This document shows, piece by piece, positions 46,203 through 57,413 of a stretch of 64,000 nucleotides of DNA. Made by a program: the position numbers and the translations under genes. The notes under the pieces were generated by a model. It was not told the origin of the DNA, did not search any database, and was given only the letters and a program-made list of their open reading frames with translations. This DNA comes from Staphylococcus lugdunensis (lineage in GTDB: Bacteria > Bacillota > Bacilli > Staphylococcales > Staphylococcaceae), in the NCBI RefSeq assembly GCF_002901705.1, contig NZ_PPPV01000012.1:807643-871642 (forward strand). Direction: 5' to 3'. Position 1 is the first letter of the stretch. Each line of letters begins with the position of its first letter.

Positions 46203-48812
46203 TTATTTATCTGTTGGTCGTTGAACATCGAATGTTAATTCTTGTTGGTCATTGATATCAACGTACACGTTTGTACCTTCCGGCATGTGTTCTTTAATCA
46301 TCATACGTGCTAAAGGTGTTTCAATTTGCCGTTGGACAAATCGTTTTAATGGTCTAGCACCAAACTGTGGCTCGTATGCTTCTTCTCCTAACCATTGTTT
46401 AGCCGCATCTGATACTTCGATTGAAATGCGTTGATCCATTAAGCGAATGTTTAATTGCGTCAAGATTTTATCAACAATCATACTCATATCACTAACTGAT
46501 AATGGTTTAAATAATACAATATCATCCATTCTGTTTAAAATCTCTGGTTTAAAGAAAGCATGCAAGCTATCCATAACCGCTTTTTCAGTTTCTTCAGTAA
46601 TGCTACCTGTGTCTTTTACATTTTCAAGAAGAATTTGGGAACCAATATTACTAGTCATGATAATAATTGTATTTTTAAAATCTACGCTACGTCCTTTAGA
46701 ATCAGTTAACCGACCTTCATCTAAGATTTGTAATAACACATTAAAGACGTCACTATGTGCTTTTTCAACTTCATCTAATAAAATAACTGAATAAGGATTA
46801 CGTCTAACCGCTTCTGTTAATTGTCCACCTTCATCATGTCCTACATAGCCTGGAGGGGCACCAATCAATCTAGATACAGCATGTTTCTCCATATACTCAC
46901 TCATATCAATACGAATCATATGTTTTTCTGAGTCGAATAATGATGCTGCTAGTGATTTAGCTAATTCTGTTTTACCAACACCAGTAGGTCCTAAGAAAAG
47001 GAAACTACCAATTGGTCTATTAGGATCTTTAATACCTGCACGTGCTCTTACAACAGCATCTGATACCAAATCAACAGCTTTATCTTGACCTACAACACGT
47101 TCATGCAAGATATCACTTAAACTTAATAATTTTTCTCTTTCTGTTTCTACTAATTTAGATACCGGTATACCTGTCCATTGACTTACTATATCGCCAATTT
47201 CTTCATCAGACACAACCTCGCGAATCATGCGCTCGCTATCGCCTTGTTCGTCTTGGAAAGCATCTTCAAATTCTTGTAATTCTTTTTCTAGTTGTGGTAT
47301 TTTACCGTATTGTAATTCGGCAGCTTTTTCAAGATTACCTTCAGTTTGTGCATCTTCTAAAGCTTGACGACTACGATCTAATTCGGCACGTTTTTCTTGC
47401 ACTTTGGCAATTTTTTCTTTTTCTTGTTCAACACGTGATTGTAATGACGCTTGTTTTTCTTTTTCATTTGATAATTCTTCTTGTAATTCTTCCAATCGCT
47501 GTTTACTTGCGTTATCAGATTCGTTTTTTAAGGCACTTTCTTCAATTTCTAACTGCATAACGCGGCGATTCACTTGATCTAATTCAGTCGGATTTGATCC
47601 CATCTCTGTGCGAATTGTTGCACATGCTTGGTCGACTAAATCTATAGCTTTATCTGGTAAGAAACGATCTGTAATATAACGGTCAGACAATTCCGCTGCA
47701 GCTACAAGTGCACGGTCTTGGATTCTAACACCATGATAAACTTCATAACGTTCTTTCAAACCACGTAAAATAGAAATTGTGTCCTCTACGTCTGGTTCGC
47801 TCACGCCTACTTTTTGGAAACGACGTTCTAATGCTGAGTCTTTCTCAATATATTCTCTATATTCATTTAAGGTTGTAGCACCAATACAGTGTAATTCGCC
47901 TCGAGCTAGCATTGGTTTCAACATGTTACCAGCATCCATGGCGCCATCTGTTTTTCCAGCTCCAACAAGCATATGAATCTCATCAATAAATAATATGATA
48001 CGTCCATCTGAATCTTTTACTTCTTTTAATACAGCTTTAAGACGTTCTTCAAATTCACCACGATATTTTGCCCCTGCAACTAATGCGCTTAAGTCTAACT
48101 CAAAAATCGTTTTATCTAACAAAGATTCAGGTACATCCTTTTTGACTATTCGTTGGGCAAGACCTTCTACAATAGCAGTTTTACCTACCCCTGGTTCACC
48201 AATTAATACCGGATTGTTTTTAGTTTTACGACTTAAAATTCGAATTGTATTACGAATTTCTTCATCTCTACCAATAACAGGATCCATTTTACCTTGACGA
48301 ACTTCTTCTACAAGGTCACGACCATATTTTTCTAATGCTTCATAATTTACTTCAGGATTTTGAGAAGTCACGTGATTTCCCCCTCTAATTTTTTTTATTA
48401 TTTCTTTAATGACATCTTGTTTATTCTCTATTGTTTGTTGCATGATTGTATCTATATCCATAGCGGCTCTGAGTAGATGTTCCATAGAGATATAGTCATC
48501 TTCGTATGCTTTCATATAATGTTCAGATTTAGTCATTAATTCATTGGCTTTTGCACTAATATATTGACCATATTGTATATTGTCACCTTGTACACTTGGA
48601 TAGCTTTGTAACTTTTCAGCATAATCTGCTTCAAGCTTATCAACATCGATATTTGCACGTTCTAAGATGCTTTTGATTAAACTGTCCGGTTGTTCTAATG
48701 CGCCTTTTAAAATGGCTTCTATTTCAATATTTTGTAATTCATGTGTTTTACTTAATTCAACAGCACGTTGTAACGCACCTTGAATTGCGTGTGTCATTTG
48801 GTTAATGTCCAA
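46203..48812 (-). CDS. clpB: ClpB disaggregase
   Basis: ClpB is a hexameric AAA+ chaperone that extracts proteins from aggregates with DnaK. The 869-residue protein has an N domain (1-150), first AAA+ domain with Walker [18 protein letters not shown] (about 205) and Walker [11 protein letters not shown], a long coiled-coil middle domain (about 405-525, rich in E/K/Q), and a second AAA+ domain with [15 protein letters not shown] (about 605) and [11 protein letters not shown]. It lacks an IGF/L ClpP-binding loop, as expected. The leader shows a sigma-A promoter and CtsR heptads. Confidence 0.98.
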   Translation of the reverse strand: MDINQMTHAIQGALQRAVELSKTHELQNIEIEAILKGALEQPDSLIKSILERANIDVDKLEADYAEKLQSYPSVQGDNIQYGQYISAKANELMTKSEHYMKAYEDDYISMEHLLRAAMDIDTIMQQTIENKQDVIKEIIKKIRGGNHVTSQNPEVNYEALEKYGRDLVEEVRQGKMDPVIGRDEEIRNTIRILSRKTKNNPVLIGEPGVGKTAIVEGLAQRIVKKDVPESLLDKTIFELDLSALVAGAKYRGEFEERLKAVLKEVKDSDGRIILFIDEIHMLVGAGKTDGAMDAGNMLKPMLARGELHCIGATTLNEYREYIEKDSALERRFQKVGVSEPDVEDTISILRGLKERYEVYHGVRIQDRALVAAAELSDRYITDRFLPDKAIDLVDQACATIRTEMGSNPTELDQVNRRVMQLEIEESALKNESDNASKQRLEELQEELSNEKEKQASLQSRVEQEKEKIAKVQEKRAELDRSRQALEDAQTEGNLEKAAELQYGKIPQLEKELQEFEDAFQDEQGDSERMIREVVSDEEIGDIVSQWTGIPVSKLVETEREKLLSLSDILHERVVGQDKAVDLVSDAVVRARAGIKDPNRPIGSFLFLGPTGVGKTELAKSLAASLFDSEKHMIRIDMSEYMEKHAVSRLIGAPPGYVGHDEGGQLTEAVRRNPYSVILLDEVEKAHSDVFNVLLQILDEGRLTDSKGRSVDFKNTIIIMTSNIGSQILLENVKDTGSITEETEKAVMDSLHAFFKPEILNRMDDIVLFKPLSVSDMSMIVDKILTQLNIRLMDQRISIEVSDAAKQWLGEEAYEPQFGARPLKRFVQRQIETPLARMMIKEHMPEGTNVYVDINDQQELTFDVQRPTDK

Positions 48813-48847
48813 TTATTTCACCCCTACATTATCAGAGTTGGCCAAAT

Positions 48848-48907
48848 TTTGACTTTGACTTTCTTTGACCTTAACTATATTATAGTCGCTCTTTTGCCTT
48901 TACGCAA
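48848..48907 (-). promoter_or_regulatory. clpB promoter with CtsR operator
   Basis: On the minus strand TTGCGT (48902-48907) and TATAAT (48879-48884) have a 17-bp spacer. Just downstream GGTCAAA-GAA-AGTCAAA (48854-48870) is a full CtsR box, and another AGTCAAA heptad continues to 48848. CtsR represses clp genes in the absence of heat stress. No HrcA (CIRCE) repeat is seen. Confidence 0.9.
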
Positions 48908-48980
48908 CTATTACACTCAACTTTTTGGTTTTAATTTTTGCTTGTAGCGTTTGATATCAGTTTTACTAGTATTTAAAGAA

Positions 48981-49025
48981 AAAGAACACTAACTTCATAA
49001 CATCAAGAAATTAGTGTTCTTTATT
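48981..49025 (-). terminator. Terminator of the sufT-like gene
   Basis: On the minus strand AGAACACTAATTTC...GAAGTTAGTGTTCT is followed by TTTTCTTTAAAT. Confidence 0.85.
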
Positions 49026-49040
49026 TAATTTATATCTCAA

Positions 49041-49358
49041 TTAACCCACACCAAGGGCAATCTTGGCATAGCGAGACATCATGTCTTTATTCCATGGTGG
49101 ATTCCATACAATATTAACTTCAGTATCTTGGATTTCTGGAATTTCTGCTAACACGGTTTTAATTTGATCAATAATCTGTGGCCCTAAAGGACACCCCATC
49201 GATGTTAAAGTCATTTCAACTGTACATAATCCTTCTTCATCTACATCTACTTTATATACTAAACCTAAATTCACGATATCAATACCTAATTCAGGGTCGA
49301 TTACCATTTCAAGAGCACCTAGGATACTATCTTTTAAAGCTTCTTCCACGAGTATCAC
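49041..49358 (-). CDS. SufT/MIP18-family iron-sulfur maturation protein (DUF59)
   Basis: The 105-residue protein is a DUF59 member: VIDPELGIDIVNLGLVYKV, the conserved cysteine motif MTLTSMGCPLGPQI near residue 54-67, and a C-terminal VNIVWNPPWNKDMMS. Proteins of this type (SufT in staphylococci) help deliver Fe-S clusters to target enzymes, particularly when demand is high. I apply the role by family, and the name by recall of its S. aureus position next to clpB. No suf genes are nearby. Confidence 0.85.
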   Translation of the reverse strand: MILVEEALKDSILGALEMVIDPELGIDIVNLGLVYKVDVDEEGLCTVEMTLTSMGCPLGPQIIDQIKTVLAEIPEIQDTEVNIVWNPPWNKDMMSRYAKIALGVG

Positions 49359-49458
49359 CTCTCAATATTTGTCTGTATACTAATATATCAAATATCCGAC
49401 AAAACGCCAATAAAATGCTATGATACTAATAAAATGAAAAATGTTTGAGGAGAACTAT

Positions 49459-50277
49459 ATGCAACCTTATTTAATATGCCTCGATTTGGACGGCACATTA
49501 CTAACAGATGATAAAGAAATCAGCCCTTATACAAAGGAAATTTTAACGGAATTGCAAAAGGCTGGACACCATATCATGATCGCGACAGGTCGTCCCTATC
49601 GCGCAAGTCAAATTTATTATCATGAACTTAATTTAGAAACACCTATTGTTAATTTCAATGGTGCTTTCGTACATCATCCAAAAGATGCTCAATTTGACAC
49701 AATTCATGAAGTTTTAGATTTAGACATCGCTAAAAGTGTCATCGAGATACTACAACAAGCAAACGTAACAAATATTATTGCCGAAGTACAAGATCATGTT
49801 TTTATCAATAATGAAGATCCTCGATTATTCGAAGGTTTTTCTATGGGTAATCCTAAAATAAAAACGGGTAATCTATTAAATTCTCTTGACACACCGCCAA
49901 CATCTCTACTTGTGGAAGCTGAGGAAATTCATATTAATCGCATTAAGCAAATGTTAACACGGTTTTATGCTGAAAATATTGAACATCGTCGTTGGGGTGC
50001 ACCATTCCCTGTCATTGAAATAGTAAAACGGGGTATAAGTAAAGCACGTGGCATTGATGTTGTTAAAGACTATTTGAATGTGCCAACATCTCGAATTATC
50101 GCTTTTGGTGATGAAGATAATGATTTAGAAATGATTAAATATGCGAAATTTGGTGTTGCCATGGATAATGGACTAGATGAATTAAAACATGTTGCAAACC
50201 ACGTTACTCATGACAACAATAGCGATGGCATTGGTCGTTATTTAAATGAATTTTTTGATTTAGGATATAACTATTAA
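49459..50277 (+). CDS. Cof-type HAD-IIB hydrolase
   Basis: The 272-residue protein is a haloacid dehalogenase superfamily phosphatase with a type IIB cap. Motif I is LDLDGTLLTDD (residues 7-17), motif II ATGRP near 45, motif III K in SKARG near 195, and motif IV FGDEDNDLEMIKYAKFGVAMDNG near 215-237. Substrates are usually sugar phosphates or flavin mononucleotide-type compounds and cannot be assigned here. ATG 49459 is chosen because GAGGAG precedes it; an ATG at 49441 would place this site within the coding region. It lies 42 bases ahead of cdr. Confidence 0.88.
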   Translation: MQPYLICLDLDGTLLTDDKEISPYTKEILTELQKAGHHIMIATGRPYRASQIYYHELNLETPIVNFNGAFVHHPKDAQFDTIHEVLDLDIAKSVIEILQQANVTNIIAEVQDHVFINNEDPRLFEGFSMGNPKIKTGNLLNSLDTPPTSLLVEAEEIHINRIKQMLTRFYAENIEHRRWGAPFPVIEIVKRGISKARGIDVVKDYLNVPTSRIIAFGDEDNDLEMIKYAKFGVAMDNGLDELKHVANHVTHDNNSDGIGRYLNEFFDLGYNY

Positions 50278-50319
50278 GGATAATGCATTCAGTACATTAT
50301 ATTTAAGGAGAATGAAGAC

Positions 50320-51642
50320 ATGCAAAAAATGATTGTAGTAGGTGCTGTAGCTGGTGGCGCTACCTGTGCAAGTCAAATTAGAAGATTAGATAATGACTGT
50401 AAGATTACAATATTTGAGCGAGATCGTGATATGAGCTTAGCTAATTGTGGCTTACCCTATTATCTAGGTCAAATCGTTTCATCTCGAGATCAATTATTAC
50501 CTATTACCCCAAGCTCATTTAAAGAAGATAAAAACATTGATGTTAAAACATACCATGAAGTTGTCGCCGTCGATACGCAACGCAATATTGTAACTGTCCG
50601 AGATCGACAGAAAAATCAAACCTTTGAAGCAGCGTATGATAAATTGATTCTCAGCCCAGGTGCAAATGCTAACAAACTCAACAGCGATAGTCCTATGGTT
50701 TTTACACTTCGCAATATGGAAGATACTGACCAAATAGACAAATATATTAAAAACCATCACGCACAACGTGCACTTATAGTTGGTGCGGGTTATATTGCTT
50801 TAGAAATTCTTGAAAATTTATATCATCGTGGTTTAGATGTCACATTAATCCATCGCTCTGAACATATTAATAAACTGATGGATAGCGACATGAATCAGCC
50901 AATTTTGGAAATGCTGAACCAATATAAAATACCATATCGATTTAATGAAGAAATCGATGATATTGACGGCTCAATCGTTCACTTTAAATCAGGTCACTCT
51001 GAACAATATGATATTGTTATAGAAGGCGTAGGAACACATCCAAATTCTAAATTCCTTGAGTCTTCAAATATCCAACTAGATACACAAGGTTTTATTCCAG
51101 TAAATGATAAATTTGAGACAAATATTAGCAATGTTTATGCGCTTGGAGATGTGATAAAATCACATTATCGCCATGTAAATCTCCCTGCACAAGTCCCATT
51201 GGCTTGGGGAGCCCATCGTGCGGCTAGTATTATTGCTGAACAAATTGCTGGGAATTCAAATATTACTTTTAAGGGCTATTTAGGCTCAAATATTGTTAAA
51301 TTTTTTGATTATTCATTCGCCAGTGTAGGTATAAAGCCTAATGAATTGAAGCATTTTGACTATAAAATGGTTGAAATTACTGGTGGAACACATGCTGGCT
51401 ATTACCCAGGAAATGATAAATTGCATCTACGTGCCTATTTTGATACAAATAATCGTAAAATCATTCGTGCTGCTGCAGTAGGAAAACAGGGTGTGGATAA
51501 ACGCATCGACGTACTGTCAATGGCCATGATGAATGACTTAACAATTGATGCACTTACCGAATTTGAAGTCGCCTATGCGCCACCATATAGTCATCCCAAA
51601 GATTTAATAAATATGTTGGGCTACAAAGCACGTAATCTTTAA
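50320..51642 (+). CDS. cdr: Coenzyme A disulfide reductase
   Basis: Cdr reduces CoA disulfide with NADPH. Staphylococci use CoA and bacillithiol rather than glutathione as thiols. The 440-residue flavoprotein has an N-terminal [19 protein letters not shown] motif (about 8-23), the single active-site Cys in [12 protein letters not shown] near residue 43, a second dinucleotide motif [15 protein letters not shown] near 150, and the FAD-binding [14 protein letters not shown] near 265-280. The redox-active residue is a lone cysteine, as in Cdr and NADH oxidase relatives. AAGGAGAA precedes the ATG. Confidence 0.94.
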   Translation: MQKMIVVGAVAGGATCASQIRRLDNDCKITIFERDRDMSLANCGLPYYLGQIVSSRDQLLPITPSSFKEDKNIDVKTYHEVVAVDTQRNIVTVRDRQKNQTFEAAYDKLILSPGANANKLNSDSPMVFTLRNMEDTDQIDKYIKNHHAQRALIVGAGYIALEILENLYHRGLDVTLIHRSEHINKLMDSDMNQPILEMLNQYKIPYRFNEEIDDIDGSIVHFKSGHSEQYDIVIEGVGTHPNSKFLESSNIQLDTQGFIPVNDKFETNISNVYALGDVIKSHYRHVNLPAQVPLAWGAHRAASIIAEQIAGNSNITFKGYLGSNIVKFFDYSFASVGIKPNELKHFDYKMVEITGGTHAGYYPGNDKLHLRAYFDTNNRKIIRAAAVGKQGVDKRIDVLSMAMMNDLTIDALTEFEVAYAPPYSHPKDLINMLGYKARNL

Positions 51643-51712
51643 AAATTTTAGGCAACGGTTAATTAAATCTAGCATATAAAGCGAGCCATTATTACGAAGT
51701 ATTGAAGCTAAA

Positions 51713-51764
51713 AATAAGCACAAAGATGATGTTGAATTTCAAACCATCTTTGTGCTTATTATCT
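51713..51764 (+). terminator. Terminator of cdr
   Basis: AATAAGCACAAAGATG...CATCTTTGTGCTTATT forms a 16-bp perfect stem. Confidence 0.9.
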
Positions 51765-51828
51765 TGAGATTTATATCCCATCCTGTTTTCTAGGGATAAT
51801 GTACTAGTCTCTTCTATCAAATGATTAT

Positions 51829-52218
51829 TTAACTTAATCCAAACATTTTAGTTAATGGACCAAGTGGTAAAATAATTCCTAAAATGATTGTAATCACAAT
51901 TAATGCAATTGTCGTCCAAAATAATCCTTGTGTTGATTCATGCTTTTTACGTTTTATGATCGTTACTTCCATTAAAGCAACTACTGCTATGCCACATACC
52001 ATTTTGAGTGTCAATAACATGTGGTTGCCTCCACCACTTGCAAATTCTTTAATAATTATCCAAAATCCAGAGATTAACGTTAGCAAAATAACAACCCTCA
52101 ACACCATATGTAATGGTTTAGCTGTAGGCGTCCCACCTTGTGTTTTTGAATAATTAAGATATGTCACTATAAACATTATAATCGCAAGCACCCAGCTTAA
52201 AATATGTACATGTAACAA
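51829..52218 (-). CDS. YisL-like DUF1516 membrane protein
   Basis: The 129-residue protein has four hydrophobic helices ([65 protein letters not shown]). It matches the YisL/DUF1516 family in layout, including the basic IIKRKKHE between helices 3 and 4. Function is unknown. It lies between cdr and the FAH gene as a single gene. Confidence 0.82.
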   Translation of the reverse strand: MLHVHILSWVLAIIMFIVTYLNYSKTQGGTPTAKPLHMVLRVVILLTLISGFWIIIKEFASGGGNHMLLTLKMVCGIAVVALMEVTIIKRKKHESTQGLFWTTIALIVITIILGIILPLGPLTKMFGLS

Positions 52219-52340
52219 AACTTTATCCCCCCACTAAAAAATATCAATAATTACTTAAATAAATATAACATATTTATCACTCTACTGTATTCATCATCAT
52301 TTACATTTATAACAATACATGTGCATCAAATCATAATTAA

Positions 52341-52380
52341 AAAAGCCTTGCACCTGCACAACAGCGGAAACAAGCCTTTG
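52341..52380 (-). terminator. Weak terminator downstream of the FAH gene
   Basis: On the minus strand AAGGCTTG...CAAGGCTT is followed by TTTTAATT, with a long loop of about 20 bases. Confidence 0.6.
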
Positions 52381-52493
52381 AAATCGTAGACTAAAGTACA
52401 ATATTCATGGAACCATTCATTCTACAATTCATCACTAAATACAGAATATGAATTTTTCACGTTAAAACGATAATTTCAATAACAAAAATGTGA

Positions 52494-52639
52494 GCGGGAC
52501 AGAATTCATAATGAATTCGTAGTCCCGCCCCAGCAAGTTGACTAGGATTGAAAAAAGCTTAGTATAAGCGTATTTTTAATCCAGTCAACGACTGCTAATA
52601 TATATTTCATAGCCTAAAACATAATGATGTCCCAGACTG
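52494..52639 (-). repeat. Dispersed hairpin repeat, copy 6 (full form, inverted)
   Basis: In the plus direction it starts GCGGGACAGAATTC-ATAAT-GAATTCGTAGTCCCGC, a perfect outer stem of seven pairs with nested GAATTC arms. It continues through AGTTGACTAGGATTGAAAAA, whose partner TTTTTAATCCAGTCAAC lies about 20 bases on, and ends GATGTCCCAGACTG. It is the reverse complement of copies 2-4 and the best preserved member. Confidence 0.88.
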
Positions 52640-52703
52640 ATTTGTTATTAAGTAAGAGACGATTTATATCTTAACCTCTATAACTATATGTTTACACACT
52701 AAC

Positions 52704-53606
52704 TTATTCTGCAATATATGTTGTTAACGTACCAATATTGTCAATTGTTACTTTTACTTCATCGCCAGGTTGTAAATATTGTGGTGGCTCCATTCCAGCT
52801 CCAACCCCAGCCGGTGTACCAGTTGCAATAATGTCACCTGGATGTAATGCGACATATTTTGAAATTTCTTCAATTAATTCATCAATTTTTAAAATCATTT
52901 CTCCTGTATTACCATCTTGACGGATATCATTATTTACTTTAGTCACTATATTTACATTTTCCGGTGTTGGTAATTCATCTTTAGTCACAATAAATGGTCC
53001 CATAGGGCAACCACCCGTTAAGCTTTTAGATAAAAATGCTTGGTCTTGAGCATCCTGCGCTTTACGATCTGTAATGTCATTGATAATAGTATACCCATAG
53101 ACATAATCTAGCGCTAAAGCTTTAGGAATTTTCTCACCTGATTTACCAATAACAATACCAAGTTCACCTTCATAATCCAATTGATCTGTAATATCTTTAT
53201 GATTCGGAATTGTAGCATTATCGCCGATTAACGATGAAGCTGCTTTTGTAAATACATAGAGGCGTTGGACTTCATGATTAAGTTCGCTCGCATGATCTTG
53301 ATAGTTTCTCCCAAAAGCAATAACATTATTTGGCGGTGTCACTGGTGGTAAAAATGTAATATCTTTGAATGCTATTTTATAATCCTCTGCTCTGCCACTA
53401 TCTTCTGCAGCAACAACAGCTTTTCGTACTTGTTCTTGAAAATCTAACGTTTGGTTTTGTTGTAAGCCCGCTAATAATGATTTAGGATGAAAATCCCCTT
53501 CTGCAAAATCAGCAAATACTTTTGTTAAATCCCAAACCGCATCTTCACGTTTTACTTTCACGCCGTAAGATGTGACGTCTTCATGTTTGAATGACAAGAA
53601 TTTCAT
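52704..53606 (-). CDS. Fumarylacetoacetate hydrolase family protein
   Basis: The 300-residue protein has the FAH C-terminal domain: [15 protein letters not shown] near residue 95, the metal site [12 protein letters not shown] (D-x-E-x-E, near 143-155), [15 protein letters not shown] and [13 protein letters not shown] near 260-272. The family includes 2-keto-3-deoxy sugar hydrolases, oxaloacetate decarboxylases and acylpyruvases; which applies here is not determined. The N-terminal part is of the usual FAH size. It is monocistronic and lies beside addA, as in S. aureus. Confidence 0.9.
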   Translation of the reverse strand: MKFLSFKHEDVTSYGVKVKREDAVWDLTKVFADFAEGDFHPKSLLAGLQQNQTLDFQEQVRKAVVAAEDSGRAEDYKIAFKDITFLPPVTPPNNVIAFGRNYQDHASELNHEVQRLYVFTKAASSLIGDNATIPNHKDITDQLDYEGELGIVIGKSGEKIPKALALDYVYGYTIINDITDRKAQDAQDQAFLSKSLTGGCPMGPFIVTKDELPTPENVNIVTKVNNDIRQDGNTGEMILKIDELIEEISKYVALHPGDIIATGTPAGVGAGMEPPQYLQPGDEVKVTIDNIGTLTTYIAE

Positions 53607-53762
53607 TCATTATCAACTCCTCATCTATATCTTAACTCATATTATAACTATAATTTTCTTAAAATCACAAATATATATGTCCGAAAATTTCAAAAGTTAG
53701 CTCATACATTATGACAAACCTTGTTCAAATAATTTCGCTTTAAAAATCTTGATTGGACTGAA

Positions 53763-56700
53763 CTATATGGATAATCTACCAAACTGGAAGAAATATAAAG
53801 AACCTTTTACTTCAGTATGGAGCATGGTTTCTAAAGCATTTTTATAATATTGCATTTGAATGCGATATTTTTCCTTAAGTTGTTCTCCTATTTCTTCATC
53901 TGTCATACCTTTTCGTCTATTAAAAGCATCTGTCTTATAATCAACAAAGTAATATTGATTATCTTTCTTATAAATTAGATCAATCATACCCTGAATAATC
54001 GCTACGTCTTCATGGTTATCTGATATATTATCAACTTTTGCTTGATTTACAACAAAAGGTAATTCACGATAAATTTGTTCAGCTTCTGCGATTTCAAGAT
54101 ATAAATCACTTTGAATAAACGTCATTATTTCTGGAAATTTAATATCTTTCTTAGCATCATGTTCAATAATTTGTTGTGTGATTAAATGATCAATATATTG
54201 CTCCAATGCTTCCTCTGTCATACGCTCAGGTTTGAAAGGCAAATGTTGCATGACGGTGTGCATTAATGTTCCTACTTCGTTGGCTTTACGCTTCGTAACA
54301 TGACGCATAAATCTTGGCCGTTCATATGTCGCAACACCAATGCGATATTGTCGAACGCGATCGTAGTTCGTATCGCTTTCTTCAGTTTCCAGTTGTCGTT
54401 TTAATTCAGATACGGATTGCTTAGAAGGCTTAGTGGTATTAATCACGTTTGGATATTTAAACTTAAGCTGTTGCGTAATTTTCGCCTTAATATCATCGTT
54501 GCCTGTATCCAACGTATTAAGATCCGAAATAGAACGCTGCTCATTCATATCTTGATGATTAGCTTCAATAATATCTTCAAAATAATCAATAATGATATTT
54601 ACGTTTGGTCTTATGCTTTCTGCTAAATTTGCAATATCATTTTCGAACATTAAATCCGGTGTCAGTTCATAGGACTTATGCTTCGACAAAATACCATAAA
54701 TAAGTTCAAAAGGATGTTCTGCCGTCAAACGCTCATTAACAGCTATATGTGAACCTGAAATAGCTAATTTTTCGTACTCTTCAAGTTTTTTTGTAGATTT
54801 AAGTCTGCCAATTAAAATAAGTTGTTCCTTTGCACGTGTCAATGCCACATAAATTAAACGCATTTCTTCTGATATCATTTCTTTTTCTGTTATTGCTTTA
54901 TAAGCAACAGATGACAGTGAAGGATATGCCATATTTTTATCAATATCATAATAATCGATACCTAAACCATATTTTTGATTTAAGATAACTTGTTCCCGTA
55001 AATTTTTCTTATTAAATTCCCTTGTTAATCCTGAATAAATAACAAATGGAAATTCTAATCCCTTACTGCTATGAATAGTCATCATTTTAACGACATTATC
55101 ATTAGGACCTACGATATTTTCTTCGCCAAAATCTTGGCCGCGGTCAATCAGTTCATCTATAAAACGAATAAATTGATAAAGTCCTCTAAAACTAGAATTT
55201 TCAAATTCGATAGCCTTATTAAATAATCCATAAAGATTGGCCCGTCGTCCTTTACCACCAATCAAACCACTGAAATATTGGATAACATAATGGTCATGGT
55301 AAAACTTATCTATGAGTTGGTAAACTGGATTACTTTGACTATAAATCTGATACATTTTAATATCAGCTATGAAATTTTGTAGTTTCTTTACTAATTTTTT
55401 ATTAGCCAAATCATGGTTAATATAGTTCACAACAGATTGATAGAAATAGTCATCATTAGGACTGAAGACACGTATATTAGCTAATTCATCTTCGGTAAAT
55501 TGATAGATGACCGAACGCATCAATCCTACTAAATAAATATCTTGTAAAGGATTATCTATTGTTCTTAAAAATGATAAAACTAATCGCACTTCCGTTTGTT
55601 CGAAATAGCCTTGTCTACTGTTCACGTGAAAGGGTATGTCATGATCTTTAAACGCTTGTTGCAAGTCTCTAGCTTGCGAAAAACTACGTTCTAAAATAAC
55701 AATATCTTTATATGTTGGTTGACGATAGTGACCCGTTTTCATATCAAATATACGCTTATTTTCTAAAATATCTTTCACCTGTTTAACAATATATTCAGCT
55801 TCTTGTTCTGAGCCATTTAGTTCACTATGTTCTTTATCTGCTTCAATCAATGTACGCAGCTCTACTGGATGATCCACCTCATCAAATGGCGCACCATAGT
55901 ACAATTGTGCAGCATCATCGTAACTAATTTCACCAACTTCTTCGTCCATCATGTGCTTAAATAAATAGTTAGTGGTACTTAACACTTCTTTTCTAGATCG
56001 GAAGTTTTGCGACAAATCAATGCGTATACCTGTGCCGTTACCCTCTGCATTAAAACGTTGATATTTCTCAATAAATAGACTTGGGTCTGCTTGTCTAAAT
56101 TTGTAAATAGATTGCTTGACATCCCCTACCATAAATAAATTACCGTCTGCTTCTGAACCAGTCTTAATGCAGGATAATATTTGTTCTTGTACGCGATTGG
56201 TATCTTGGTATTCATCTACTAATATTTCAGCAAACTGTTCGCGATACATCTCCGCGATATGAGAAGGTGAGCCATCATCATTTGTTAATATTTGTAACGC
56301 AAAATGCTCATAGTCAGCAAAGTCTAGGATATTACGACTTCGTTTTTTTTGACCAAATGCAGTTATAACGTCTTTAACAATGTCTGCTAATATATTTACT
56401 CGTGGTGCCAACCTTTGCATATCTCGCTTTAAATCTTGCGCACTGCGTGAGAAATAGTCTGCTTGGACTTTGGATACAAGCGATTTATATTTATCGTAAT
56501 ATGCTTTAGCTTCAACAAGTGCATCACCCATAGTTTCATTTACTTCTTTTATCTTTTTAGTCAATGCAGGAAATCTACTGACAAATTCATGATTTGCAAT
56601 TACATCACTTTGTATCATATCTCCATCAAAGGCTTTAGTCATAAAAGCCATTTCATCTTCAATGACAGCTATTTGCTTGTCCGTATCTTCAGCTAAAGTA

Positions 56701-57413
56701 AATATTTCATAGCTTTTACTTAAAGCCTCTTGTGCAGCACGTAAAAAAATACGCGACAAATCTGTCAACAATTGTAACAAGTTGTCTTGTTGTGCTTCAT
56801 TTTGGTATGGTTTCACTAATTGGGTTAACCATTCAAAAGGATTGGGGTTCGCAATACTAAAGTAATAAAGAGATTTAATGATTGTTCTAAAGTCATCGTC
56901 ATTTCTATCCTTAGACAATTGCTCTGCTAGTTCAATGAAATCGCTGTTTAACACATCATAGTAGTGTTCTAAAGTTTCATCTATGGTCTGTTCTAACAGT
57001 AAGATGTTTTCTGCTTCACTACTCGTTCTAAAATTAGGATCAACATCTAACACATCGTAATGCTGTTGTATTAGCTTTAAACAAAAACTATGCAATGTAG
57101 AAATTTGAGCTTGGTGTATCTTTATGCGTTGATTCTTTAAATGCGTATTATTAGGATCTTCAAGTGCTGCTTCTTGAATGCGTTGTTCTACCCTATGTTT
57201 CATTTCACGTGCACTTAAATTAGTAAAAGTAACCACCAATAATCGATCAACATCAACATTGTCTCTGATGATACGTTGAATAATTCTTTCTACTAAAACT
57301 GCCGTTTTCCCTGAGCCGGCAGCGGCCGCAACTAACACATCTTGACCTTTAGCATATATACTTTGCCACTGCGCATCTGTCCAAATTACCCCTTCGGGCT
57401 TGACTGGTATCAT
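53763..57413 (-). CDS. addA: AddA helicase-nuclease subunit (RexA)
   Basis: AddAB processes double-strand ends for recombination, the Firmicutes counterpart of RecBCD. The 1216-residue AddA subunit is a UvrD-type helicase with Walker [18 protein letters not shown] (about 32-48), Walker [10 protein letters not shown] near 396, [18 protein letters not shown] motif V and motif [16 protein letters not shown] near 850. A C-terminal PD-(D/E)XK nuclease shows GMIDLIY and YYFVDYKTD (about 1150-1170). Its ATG overlaps the addB stop by four bases. Confidence 0.97.
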   Translation of the reverse strand: MIPVKPEGVIWTDAQWQSIYAKGQDVLVAAAAGSGKTAVLVERIIQRIIRDNVDVDRLLVVTFTNLSAREMKHRVEQRIQEAALEDPNNTHLKNQRIKIHQAQISTLHSFCLKLIQQHYDVLDVDPNFRTSSEAENILLLEQTIDETLEHYYDVLNSDFIELAEQLSKDRNDDDFRTIIKSLYYFSIANPNPFEWLTQLVKPYQNEAQQDNLLQLLTDLSRIFLRAAQEALSKSYEIFTLAEDTDKQIAVIEDEMAFMTKAFDGDMIQSDVIANHEFVSRFPALTKKIKEVNETMGDALVEAKAYYDKYKSLVSKVQADYFSRSAQDLKRDMQRLAPRVNILADIVKDVITAFGQKKRSRNILDFADYEHFALQILTNDDGSPSHIAEMYREQFAEILVDEYQDTNRVQEQILSCIKTGSEADGNLFMVGDVKQSIYKFRQADPSLFIEKYQRFNAEGNGTGIRIDLSQNFRSRKEVLSTTNYLFKHMMDEEVGEISYDDAAQLYYGAPFDEVDHPVELRTLIEADKEHSELNGSEQEAEYIVKQVKDILENKRIFDMKTGHYRQPTYKDIVILERSFSQARDLQQAFKDHDIPFHVNSRQGYFEQTEVRLVLSFLRTIDNPLQDIYLVGLMRSVIYQFTEDELANIRVFSPNDDYFYQSVVNYINHDLANKKLVKKLQNFIADIKMYQIYSQSNPVYQLIDKFYHDHYVIQYFSGLIGGKGRRANLYGLFNKAIEFENSSFRGLYQFIRFIDELIDRGQDFGEENIVGPNDNVVKMMTIHSSKGLEFPFVIYSGLTREFNKKNLREQVILNQKYGLGIDYYDIDKNMAYPSLSSVAYKAITEKEMISEEMRLIYVALTRAKEQLILIGRLKSTKKLEEYEKLAISGSHIAVNERLTAEHPFELIYGILSKHKSYELTPDLMFENDIANLAESIRPNVNIIIDYFEDIIEANHQDMNEQRSISDLNTLDTGNDDIKAKITQQLKFKYPNVINTTKPSKQSVSELKRQLETEESDTNYDRVRQYRIGVATYERPRFMRHVTKRKANEVGTLMHTVMQHLPFKPERMTEEALEQYIDHLITQQIIEHDAKKDIKFPEIMTFIQSDLYLEIAEAEQIYRELPFVVNQAKVDNISDNHEDVAIIQGMIDLIYKKDNQYYFVDYKTDAFNRRKGMTDEEIGEQLKEKYRIQMQYYKNALETMLHTEVKGSLYFFQFGRLSI

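Larger units (their letters stand above)
52219..52703. other. Intergenic region between the YisL gene and FAH gene
   Basis: About 0.5 kb without a credible gene. It holds a possible FAH terminator (52341-52380) and repeat copy 6 (52494-52639). The remainder is AT-rich and unremarkable. Confidence 0.6.
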
